Source: Solirubrobacterales bacterium (GTDB taxonomy: Bacteria; Actinomycetota; Thermoleophilia; Solirubrobacterales; Solirubrobacteraceae). Taken from it: a stretch of 13,516 bases of DNA. The stretch spans positions 1 to 13,516 of the forward strand of contig JAOPZU010000224.1 in NCBI GenBank assembly GCA_025963955.1. The letters run 5' to 3'. Shown in pieces: positions 6,176 to 12,776 of this stretch. A model generated the notes under the pieces. It was not told the DNA's origin. It made no database searches and saw only the letters and a program-made list of their open reading frames with translations. Numbering within the stretch: position 1 is the stretch's first letter; each line of letters opens with the position of its first letter. A program made the translations under genes and the position numbers.

Positions 6176-7069
6176 GTGCCGGCGCCCGTGACCCTCCTCG
6201 TGAACCCGTCCTCGGGCGGCGGCCGGGCGCTCAAGGTCCTGCCGGCGGTGCAGACGACGCTGCGCGCGACCGGGCTCCGGGTCACGGTCCGCCACACCGA
6301 GAGCCTCGAGCACGCGCGGGTCCTCGCGCGGACCGCTGCCGGGACCGGCGCGACCGTCGTCACCCTCTCCGGGGATGGGCTGGTCGGCGCCGTCGCGGGA
6401 GCGCTCGCCGACGTCGAGGGCGCAGTCCTCGGGGTGCTGCCCGGAGGCCGCGGCAACGACTTCGCCCGCGTGGCCGGCATCCCACGGAACGCGGTCGCCG
6501 CCTGTGCGGTGATCGCCACCGGCGTCCCGACCGCGCTCGACCTCGGGGAGGTCGACGGGCGCCCGTTCGTCGGCATCGCCTCCCTCGGCTTCGACTCGGT
6601 CGTCAACCGCATCGCCAACGACGCGCCCGCCCTCCTCGGCCGCCTCGTCTACGCCTACGGCGCCGCCCGCGCGATCGGCGGCTGGCGCGCAGCGGGCTTC
6701 ACCGTGACCGTCGACGGACGGGAGCGCCGCTTCCGGGGGTGGTCCGTCGCCGTCGCGAACTCGAAGGCCTACGGTGGCGGGATGTTCCTCGCGCCCGCCG
6801 CGGACCTGCAGGACGGCCGCCTCGACGTCGTGATGACGGACGAGTGCTCCCGCCTGCGCTTCGCCCGCACGCTTCCGAAGGTCTTCAAGGGCACGCACGT
6901 GGACGAGGACGTCGTGCACCTCATGGGCGGGCGCGAGGTCCAGATCAGCGCCGACCGCCCGTTCACCGTCTACGCGGACGGGGACCCGATCGGCGAGCTG
7001 CCGGTGACGATCCGCTGCCGGCCGGGCGCGATCACCGTCCTGCTGCCCGCGACGGGGTCCTCCGCGTGA
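6176..7069 (+). CDS. Diacylglycerol kinase (DagK/YegS)-family lipid kinase
   Basis: The 297-residue protein has the single-domain length of bacterial DagK-family lipid kinases, which phosphorylate diacylglycerol or related lipids with ATP at the inner membrane face. Visible motifs are LLVNPSSGGG (7-16), the nucleotide-binding loop SGDGLVGAV (65-73), LPGGRGNDFARVAGIP (88-103), a GGGMFLAPAADLQDGRLDV block (200-218) and YADGDPIGELP (265-275). The loop is usually GGDGT followed by a polar residue; here the first Gly is Ser and the Thr is Leu, so activity or substrate may differ. The GTG at 6176 is preferred; a second GTG four codons later is possible. It is divergent from cyclophilin, and its stop overlaps the murT start as GTGA (4 nt), so translation is probably coupled. 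The context suggests a role in cell-envelope lipid or lipid-carrier metabolism, which is inference. Confidence 0.88.
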   Translation: MPAPVTLLVNPSSGGGRALKVLPAVQTTLRATGLRVTVRHTESLEHARVLARTAAGTGATVVTLSGDGLVGAVAGALADVEGAVLGVLPGGRGNDFARVAGIPRNAVAACAVIATGVPTALDLGEVDGRPFVGIASLGFDSVVNRIANDAPALLGRLVYAYGAARAIGGWRAAGFTVTVDGRERRFRGWSVAVANSKAYGGGMFLAPAADLQDGRLDVVMTDECSRLRFARTLPKVFKGTHVDEDVVHLMGGREVQISADRPFTVYADGDPIGELPVTIRCRPGAITVLLPATGSSA

Positions 7070-8460
7070 GGGGCGCCGGCTGGCGGGGGGCGGTCGCGCG
7101 GGGCGCGGGGCGGGCTTCACGCCTGAGCGGGCGCGGCGGCACCTCCATCCCGGGGAAGGTCCTGCTCCGCCTGGATCCCGACGCGATCGCCACGCTGTCC
7201 GCTGGCCTGCCCCGCCGCGCCGCGATCTCCGCCACGAACGGCAAGACGACCACCGCCGCGATGGCCCACGCGATCCTCGCGCGCGGCGGCGCGCGGCTCG
7301 TCCACAACAGCGCCGGCGCGAACATGGCCGGCGGCATCGCGTCCACCCTCCTCCACGGCAAGGGCGACACCGGCCTCTTCGAGGTCGACGAGTTCTGGCT
7401 TGACGGGGTCGTCGCGCAGCTGCGGCCGCAGGCGCTGCTGCTGGCCAACCTCTTCCGCGACCAGCTCGACCGCTACGGCGAGCTCGAGTCGATCGCCGAC
7501 CGCTGGGCGCAGATCGTGCGGACCGCCGACCCCGGCACCACACTCGTCCTGAACGCGGACGACCCGCTCGTCGCCGACCTCGGCCGCGAGCGCTGGCCCG
7601 CCGGCGCCCAGGCCGCGAAGGACTCCGCGCAGGGCGCGCCCGGGGTGCTCACCTTCGGCGTGGAGGACCTGTCCCTGGCGACGAGCGGCCTGCAGCACGC
7701 GTCGGACTCGACGCACTGCCGCCGCTGCGGCGCTCCCTACCGCTACGACGCGGTCTTCCTCGGCCACCAAGGTCACTACCACTGCGAGGCCTGCGGGGCG
7801 ACCCGTCCCCACCCCGACGTCACGGCGACCGACGTCCACCTGGACGGCGTGCGCGGCGCCCGCTTCGTCCTCACCACCCCGGCGGGGAGCGCGCCGGTGA
7901 GCCTGCCGTTGCCCGGGCTCTACAACGTCTACAACGCCCTTGCCGCTGCCGCCCTCACGCACGTCCTCGGCGCCCCGCTGGAGGACATCGTCGCCGGGCT
8001 GCACGCCGTCGCCCCCGCCTTCGGGCGCGCCGAGACGGTCAGCGTCGGCGGCCGCGAGCTGTCCATCCTGCTCGTGAAGAACCCGGCCGGCGCGAACGAG
8101 GTCCTGCGGACGCTGGCGCTGGAGGAGGGCGAGCACGACCTCTTCGCCGTCCTCAACGACAACGTCGCCGACGGCCGGGACGTCTCGTGGATCTGGGACG
8201 CCGACTTCGAGCACCTCGCCCCGCACCTGCGCCGCGCGACCTGCGCGGGCACGCGCGCCCCGGAGATGGGGCTGCGCCTGAAGTACGCCGGGGTCCCCGC
8301 CGAGCGCATCGTCGTCGTCGACGACGGCCTCGCGGCCGGCCTGGACCGCGCGCTGCAGGACGGCTCCGGCCGGCTGTTCGCCCTGCCCACCTACACCGCC
8401 ATGCTGAGCCTGCGCGAGGAGCTCACGCGCCGCGGCGTGACCGGGAGCTCGTTCGGCTGA
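7066..8460 (+). CDS. murT: MurT, Mur-ligase-like subunit of lipid II isoglutaminyl synthase
   Basis: With GatD, MurT amidates the alpha-carboxyl of D-glutamate in the lipid II stem peptide, using ATP and ammonia from glutamine. The 464-residue product has the Mur-ligase P-loop ATNGKTTT (56-63) and the family's inserted four-cysteine zinc ribbon (Cys218 and Cys221 in CRRCG, Cys240 and Cys243 in CEACG). It also has LPGLYNVYNALAAAA (282-296) and the C-terminal MurT domain with NDNVADGRDVSWIWDADFE (364-382). In the studied MurT/GatD enzymes an aspartate of this region completes the GatD catalytic triad. The N-terminal segment SGRGGTSIPGKVLLRL is also typical. The GTG at 7066 overlaps the kinase stop by 4 nt and the gene ends by overlapping the methyltransferase start by 1 nt. 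Confidence 0.96.
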   Translation: MRGAGWRGAVARGAGRASRLSGRGGTSIPGKVLLRLDPDAIATLSAGLPRRAAISATNGKTTTAAMAHAILARGGARLVHNSAGANMAGGIASTLLHGKGDTGLFEVDEFWLDGVVAQLRPQALLLANLFRDQLDRYGELESIADRWAQIVRTADPGTTLVLNADDPLVADLGRERWPAGAQAAKDSAQGAPGVLTFGVEDLSLATSGLQHASDSTHCRRCGAPYRYDAVFLGHQGHYHCEACGATRPHPDVTATDVHLDGVRGARFVLTTPAGSAPVSLPLPGLYNVYNALAAAALTHVLGAPLEDIVAGLHAVAPAFGRAETVSVGGRELSILLVKNPAGANEVLRTLALEEGEHDLFAVLNDNVADGRDVSWIWDADFEHLAPHLRRATCAGTRAPEMGLRLKYAGVPAERIVVVDDGLAAGLDRALQDGSGRLFALPTYTAMLSLREELTRRGVTGSSFG

Positions 8461-9203
8461 TGGATGCGAGCACCCTCACGGAGGACCGGAAGCTCGTCAT
8501 CTGGCACGACATCGAGTGCGGCGGCTACGACGTCGACCTGCCCCTCTGGCGCGAGCTGGCCGGGACGGGCGAGGTCCTCGACGTCGGGGCCGGCACCGGC
8601 CGCGTCGCGCTGCACCTCGCGGCCCGCGGTGCCCGCGTCACCGCGCTCGACCTGCACGCACCGCTGCTCGACGAGCTGACGGTCCGGGCCCGCGAGCTGG
8701 ACCTCCGGATCCCGACGCTGGCGGCGGACGCGCGGAGCTTCGACGCCGGTGACGCGCGCTTCGACACGATCCTGGTGCCGATGCAGACGCTGCAGCTGCT
8801 CGGCGGCGCGGAGAACCGCGCTGCGTTCCTGCGCACCGCTCGAGCGCACCTGAAGCCCGGAGGACTCCTGGCCGCCGCGCTGGCGGACGCGCTGGAGGCC
8901 TTCGACGCCGAGCACACCGAGCCGCCGCTGCCGGACACGCGCGAGATCGACGGGACGCTCTTCTGCTCGCGGCCGATGGCCGTCCGGGAGCACGAGCACA
9001 CCGTCTCGATCGAGCGGCTCCGGGAGACCATCGCGCGCGACGGGCGCCGCACCGCCGAGGGCGACGTCCTGCACCTGGACCGCGTCACCGCCGCCGAGGT
9101 GACCCGCGAGGGCGCCGGCCTCGGCTACGTCGCGCTGCCGCAGCGGTCGATCCCGGCCACCGACGAGTACGTCGGCTCGAGCGTGGCGGTGCTCCGTGCC
9201 TAG
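8460..9203 (+). CDS. Class I SAM-dependent methyltransferase lying between murT and gatD
   Basis: The 247-residue product has a short N-terminal segment (WHDIECGGYDVDLPLW, 15-30) and then a Rossmann methyltransferase fold. Motif I is VLDVGAGTGRVAL (39-51) and binds S-adenosylmethionine. The acidic residue after strand 2 is in VTALDL (60-65). A third block, DTILVPMQTLQLLGG, is followed by LKPGGLLAAAL, the usual post-motif III turn. The C-terminal part (about 150-245) is likely the substrate-side cap. The substrate is not evident from the sequence. Placement is striking: its ATG overlaps the murT stop (TGATG) and its end overlaps gatD by 8 nt, so it is translated with both subunits of the lipid II amidating enzyme. 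It may modify peptidoglycan precursors, lipid carrier or an unrelated metabolite; a link to cell-wall metabolism is inference from position only. Confidence 0.88.
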   Translation: MDASTLTEDRKLVIWHDIECGGYDVDLPLWRELAGTGEVLDVGAGTGRVALHLAARGARVTALDLHAPLLDELTVRARELDLRIPTLAADARSFDAGDARFDTILVPMQTLQLLGGAENRAAFLRTARAHLKPGGLLAAALADALEAFDAEHTEPPLPDTREIDGTLFCSRPMAVREHEHTVSIERLRETIARDGRRTAEGDVLHLDRVTAAEVTREGAGLGYVALPQRSIPATDEYVGSSVAVLRA

Positions 9204-9930
9204 CCCCGTCCTGCGCGTCTGCGCGCTCTACCCCGATCTGATGAACATCTACGCCGACCGCGGCAACCTGCTGCTGCTGCAGCAGCGGTGCGCCTGGCGG
9301 GGCCTCGGATTCCAGCTCACCGGCGCGGGCCTCGGCGACGCGATCGACCCCGCCGCGCACGACCTGTTCTACATGGGCGGCGGCCAGGACCGCGACCAGG
9401 CGCTCTGCGCGCAGGACCTCGTCGACACCAAGCGGGACGCGCTGCACACGGCCGTCGACCGCGGCGCCGTGGTCCTCGGGGTGTGCGGCGGCTACCAGCT
9501 GCTCGGGCACTCCTACGAGCTTGGAGACGAGCACCTGCCCGGCGTCGGCCTGCTCGACCTGCGGACCGTCAGGCACGACGGCCCGCGCCTGATCGGGAAC
9601 GTCGCGATCGAGGTCGACCTGCCGGGCGCGGGCCGCCGCATCGTGGCGGGCTTCGAGAACCACGGCGGCCGCACGCATCTCGCGAGCGGCCAGGCGCCCC
9701 TCGGCCGCGTCCTCAAGGGCCACGGCAACACCGGGGAGTCCGGCGCCGAGGGCGCGATCTGCGGCAGCGTGCTGGGGACCTACATCCACGGGCCGCTGCT
9801 GCCCAAGAACGCCTGGCTCGCGGACTGGCTGACCGAACGCGCCCTCGGCCTCGACGAGCCGCTGGCGCCGCTGGATGACGGGATGGAGGATGCGGCACAC
9901 GCGTCCGCGAAGGCGGCGGCGGGGCTCTGA
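9196..9930 (+). CDS. gatD: GatD, glutamine amidotransferase subunit of lipid II isoglutaminyl synthase
   Basis: GatD hydrolyses glutamine and passes ammonia to MurT. The 244-residue protein is a class I (triad) glutamine amidotransferase of the CobB/CobQ-like type. The nucleophile elbow is GVCGGYQLLG with Cys97, and the catalytic histidine is in GTYIHGPLLPKN (His198). The spacing agrees with characterised GatD proteins, where the cysteine is near residue 94 and the histidine near 189. The N-terminus (LYPDLMNIYADRGNLLLL) and FYMGGGQDRDQ (58-67) are further family hallmarks. The GTG at 9196 lies inside the end of the methyltransferase gene, an 8-nt overlap, which indicates coupled translation. 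It is the last gene of the four-gene operon, and a 127-bp gap follows before the transporter genes. Confidence 0.96.
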   Translation: MPSPVLRVCALYPDLMNIYADRGNLLLLQQRCAWRGLGFQLTGAGLGDAIDPAAHDLFYMGGGQDRDQALCAQDLVDTKRDALHTAVDRGAVVLGVCGGYQLLGHSYELGDEHLPGVGLLDLRTVRHDGPRLIGNVAIEVDLPGAGRRIVAGFENHGGRTHLASGQAPLGRVLKGHGNTGESGAEGAICGSVLGTYIHGPLLPKNAWLADWLTERALGLDEPLAPLDDGMEDAAHASAKAAAGL

Positions 9931-9955
9931 CCGCACCATCCCGTGCGCAGGGCGA

Positions 9956-10003
9956 ATACCGGACAAAGCCCGTCGGGTATGAGGAATTTCCGGTCTCCGG
10001 TAT
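9956..10003. promoter_or_regulatory. Candidate operator: imperfect inverted repeat plus third half-site
   Basis: ATACCGGAC (9956-9964) and GTCGGGTAT (9972-9980) form a dyad of 9-bp arms with one mismatch and a 7-bp spacer. A third copy, CCGGTAT (9997-10003), is the exact inverse of the first seven bases of the left arm and overlaps the candidate -10. The CCGGT at 9990-9994 and 9997-10001 also repeat directly. The arrangement fits cooperative binding of a repressor or activator at the compatible-solute transporter promoter. The regulator is not encoded in the window. Confidence 0.45.
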
Positions 10004-10008
10004 AGGCT
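10001..10008 (+). promoter_or_regulatory. Putative -10 region (TATAGGCT) of the compatible-solute transporter operon
   Basis: TATAGG or the overlapping TAGGCT is the only AT-rich hexamer of -10 type in the 127-bp gap. It would give a 5' leader of roughly 40 nt before the ATG at 10058. That start has an AGGGGAG Shine-Dalgarno at about 10039-10045, so unlike several others in the window it is a leadered start. The -35 is weak. No riboswitch fold was recognised. Confidence 0.4.
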
Positions 10009-10057
10009 CTGCCTCGCAGCCGACCCGACCGGCCGCCCCAGGGGAGCGACGACAGAC

Positions 10058-11251
10058 ATGGATCCAGACACCGCCCAGGCCGAGGGGCCATCCGCGAACC
10101 GCCAGGCGGCGACCCTCGAGCTGCGCAACATCGTCAAGCGCTACCCGGGTTCGGACGAGCCCGCGATCGCCGACCTGAGCCTGGAGGTCGCCGCGGGCGA
10201 GATCTGCGTCCTCGTCGGCCCCTCCGGCTGCGGCAAGACGACGGCAATGCGCCTGGTGAACCGCATGATCGAGCCGACCTCGGGCGACATCCTCGTCAAC
10301 GGCGCGTCGATCATCGACCGCAAGCCGAGCGAGCTGCGCCGGGAGATCGGCTACGCGATCCAGCAGATCGGCCTCTTCCCCCACCAGACGATCGCCGAGA
10401 ACATCGCGACGGTCCCGGCGCTCCTGGGCTGGGACAAGCGCCGCATCGCGGAGCGGGTGGACGAGCTGATGGACCTCATCGGCCTGGAGAAGGCGATGGC
10501 CAAGCGCTACCCCGGGCAGCTCTCGGGTGGCCAGCGTCAGCGCGTCGGCGTGGCCCGCGCGCTCGCCGCCGACCCGCCGCTGATGCTGATGGACGAGCCG
10601 TTCGGCGCGATCGACCCCATCAACCGCGAGCGCCTGCAGAACGAGTTCCTACGCCTCCAGGGCGAGATCCGCAAGACGATCGTCTTCGTCACCCACGACA
10701 TCGACGAAGCGATCAAGATGGGCGACCGCATCGCGATCCTCCGCAAGGGCGGCGTCCTCGCGCAGTACGCGACCCCGGCCGAGCTGCTGATGGCGCCCGC
10801 CGACGAGTTCGTGGAGGACTTCGTGGGCGCCGACCGCGCGCTCAAGCGCCTGGCGCTGCAGCGTGTCCGCGACATCGACCTCTGGGAGGCCCCGACCGTC
10901 CGCGTCGGCGACCCCGTGAGCGAGGCCCGCGCTCGCGCCGCCGCCACGCCGATCGGCCACGCGCTGCTCGTCGACGAGGACAACCGCCCCGTCTCCTGGC
11001 TCGGCGACGGCGACCTGATCGGCGAGCGCGTCGTCCACCACGCCGGCGGCCTGACGAAGGTCGAGCTCGACGACGTGCTGCGCGACGCGCTCGCCGACCT
11101 GCTGCAGGGCAAGGTCATGTACGGCGTGGTCACCGACCACGGCGGCCGCGTCGCCGGCGTCCTGTCCGTCGAGGTCATCTCCGGCTTCCTCAACCATCAG
11201 GTCGCCGGCCGCATCGACCAGGCGCCCGCCCCCGCCGAGCGCCTGGCCTGA
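10058..11251 (+). CDS. Quaternary-amine (glycine betaine/choline-type) ABC importer, ATPase subunit
   Basis: The 397-residue protein is the ATP-hydrolysing subunit of an OpuC/ProU-type importer. Walker A is GPSGCGKT (54-61), the Q-loop is IQQIGLFPHQT (101-111), the signature is LSGGQRQRVGVARAL (155-169), Walker B is LMLMDEPFGAID (175-186) and the switch histidine is His213 in FVTHDIDEA. QQIGLFPH and the MIEPTSG stretch are characteristic of the quaternary-amine transporter family. The C-terminal 120 residues (about 275-390) look like a degenerate CBS-domain pair, ending in GKVMYGVVTDHGGRVAGVLS. In OpuA-type transporters such domains sense ionic strength, so osmotic control is plausible here. 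The start is supported by AGGGGAG upstream. It heads a four-gene operon and is followed after 3 bp by the first permease gene. Confidence 0.94.
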   Translation: MDPDTAQAEGPSANRQAATLELRNIVKRYPGSDEPAIADLSLEVAAGEICVLVGPSGCGKTTAMRLVNRMIEPTSGDILVNGASIIDRKPSELRREIGYAIQQIGLFPHQTIAENIATVPALLGWDKRRIAERVDELMDLIGLEKAMAKRYPGQLSGGQRQRVGVARALAADPPLMLMDEPFGAIDPINRERLQNEFLRLQGEIRKTIVFVTHDIDEAIKMGDRIAILRKGGVLAQYATPAELLMAPADEFVEDFVGADRALKRLALQRVRDIDLWEAPTVRVGDPVSEARARAAATPIGHALLVDEDNRPVSWLGDGDLIGERVVHHAGGLTKVELDDVLRDALADLLQGKVMYGVVTDHGGRVAGVLSVEVISGFLNHQVAGRIDQAPAPAERLA

Positions 11252-11254
11252 GCG

Positions 11255-11959
11255 ATGCTGCCGCTCCTCGCCCAGGTCAAGATCACCGACCGCAACGGCG
11301 CGGGCCAGAACTGCGTCCAGCAGGACGGGTTCTGCCCAGGCTGGATCAAGGACCACATCGGGGACTACGTCGACCCGCTCGTCCGACATCTCGAGCTGAC
11401 GGTCGTGAGCGTCGTCGCCGGGTTCCTCATCGCCTTCGCCCTGGCGATGCTGGCCCACCGCCGCCGGTGGCTCGTCGCGCCGATCACCGGCGCCACCGGC
11501 GTGATGTACACGATCCCCAGCCTCGCGCTGTTCGGGATCCTGCTGCCGATCACCGGTTTCGGCTTCGTCACCGGCTGCATCGCGCTGACCGCCTACAACC
11601 TGCTGGTCATCTTCCGGAACATCATGGCCGGACTGGACAACGTGCCCGAGGCGGCGAAGGACGCGGCGACCGGCATGGGCATGACGCCGAACCAGGTCCT
11701 GCGGCAGGTCGAGCTGCCGCTCGCGATCCCGGAGATCGTCGCGGGTGTGCGTGTTGCGACGACCACGACCGTGGGCCTCGCCGCCCTGGCGTTCATCGCG
11801 GGCGCGGGCGGCCTTGGCGAGCCGCTCATCGTCAACCAGAACTTCAAGTCCAACGTGGTGACCGTTGGCGTGCTCTGCGTCCTGCTCGCGGCGGTGCTCG
11901 ACCTGCTGCTGCTGCTCGCCGAGCGCCTGGCCCTCCCCTGGCGACGGGTGGCGCGATGA
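11255..11959 (+). CDS. Quaternary-amine ABC importer, permease subunit 1
   Basis: The 234-residue protein is an integral membrane permease of the OpuC/ProW type, with about five to six hydrophobic helices at roughly 46-67, 74-99, 103-122, 163-183 and 200-222. The cytoplasmic EAA loop that docks on the ATPase is clear: EAAKDAATGMGMTPNQVL (132-149), then RQVELPLA. The N-terminal 45 residues before the first long helix are hydrophilic and contain two cysteines (Cys20 and Cys27, NCVQQDGFCPGW), an extension not needed for the permease fold and probably outside the membrane. The ATG lies 3 bp after the ATPase stop, and the gene end overlaps the second permease as ATGA. Together with that partner it would form the heterodimeric channel. 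Confidence 0.92.
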   Translation: MLPLLAQVKITDRNGAGQNCVQQDGFCPGWIKDHIGDYVDPLVRHLELTVVSVVAGFLIAFALAMLAHRRRWLVAPITGATGVMYTIPSLALFGILLPITGFGFVTGCIALTAYNLLVIFRNIMAGLDNVPEAAKDAATGMGMTPNQVLRQVELPLAIPEIVAGVRVATTTTVGLAALAFIAGAGGLGEPLIVNQNFKSNVVTVGVLCVLLAAVLDLLLLLAERLALPWRRVAR

Positions 11960-12732
11960 GCCTGCCGCTGACCGTCGCCTCGGCGCTCTCCGACTTCGGC
12001 GACGGCCTGGACTTCCTCGTCCACCAGCGCGATTCGGTCGCCGGCGGGGTGCAGGTCGGGGGGGCCAAGAACCTGCCGCTGCTGAGCGAGCACCTGAAGG
12101 TCGTCGGCCTGTCGATGCTCTTCGCCATCCTGATCGCGGTGCCGCTCGGGCTCTACCTGGGACACACCAAGCGCGGGCAGTTCGTCGCCTCGTCGATCTC
12201 GAACGTCGGCCGCTCCGTACCGGCGATCGCGCTCGTGCTCTTCTTCAGCAGCTACCTCGGCCTCGAGCTGAAGAACCTCGTCTTCGCGATGACGCTGCTC
12301 GCGATCCCGCCGATCTTCACGAACGCCTACGTCGGCGTGCGGCAGGTCGACGAAGACGTCGTGGACGCCGCGCGCGGCATGGGCCTGACCGGCGTGCAGG
12401 TCGTCCGGCGGGTCGAGCTGCCGCTCGCGCTCCCGCTCGTCTTCGGCGGCATCCGCACGTCCGTCGTGAACGTCATCGCGACCGCGACCCTCGGCCCCTA
12501 CGTCGGCGTCCTGACCCTCGGCGACCCGATCATCAACACGAGCGTCTACGGCGACGACGGCCGCATCGGCACCGCGATCCTGGTCGCCGCGCTGGCCGTC
12601 CTGGCGGAGGTCCTGTTCGCCGCGATCCAGCGCGCGGTCACGCCCGCGCCGCTACGTCCCGCGCGTCAGGGGCTGCGCGGCCTGCGCCGCGGCCGCCCGA
12701 CCCTCGCGCAGGTCGCCGACACCCCGGCCTGA
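11956..12732 (+). CDS. Quaternary-amine ABC importer, permease subunit 2
   Basis: The 258-residue protein is the second permease. Hydrophobic helices lie at about 47-69, 85-101, 106-121, 160-180 and 204-224. The EAA-like loop is VDAARGMGLTGVQVVRRV (136-153) followed by ELPLALP, matching permease 1 in position and in the G..G..ELPLA pattern. This shows the two arose by duplication of a common ancestor. The start ATG overlaps the permease 1 stop by 4 nt, so translation is coupled. A cytoplasmic C-terminal tail (230-258) is Arg- and Pro-rich and carries no recognised motif. A 44-bp pyrimidine-rich gap separates it from the binding-protein gene, which has its own ribosome-binding site. Confidence 0.92.
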   Translation: MSLPLTVASALSDFGDGLDFLVHQRDSVAGGVQVGGAKNLPLLSEHLKVVGLSMLFAILIAVPLGLYLGHTKRGQFVASSISNVGRSVPAIALVLFFSSYLGLELKNLVFAMTLLAIPPIFTNAYVGVRQVDEDVVDAARGMGLTGVQVVRRVELPLALPLVFGGIRTSVVNVIATATLGPYVGVLTLGDPIINTSVYGDDGRIGTAILVAALAVLAEVLFAAIQRAVTPAPLRPARQGLRGLRRGRPTLAQVADTPA

Positions 12733-12776
12733 CCCCTCCTCTTCCCCTCTTCAACCCCGAACCACGAGGCACATCC

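Noticed and set aside
6104..7543. Upstream extension of the cyclophilin frame to about 717 residues
   Set aside because: It would run antisense through the lipid kinase and murT. The signal peptide and lipobox start exactly at the GTG at 6103.
9931..10057. Riboswitch or small RNA in the gap before the transporter operon
   Set aside because: The dyad is upstream of the likely transcription start and the leader of about 40 nt is too short for a known riboswitch. A DNA operator explains the repeats better.
9085..10137. Minus-strand frame opposite gatD reaching into the transporter gene
   Set aside because: It overlaps two confident genes and the operator region, and shows no motifs or credible start.
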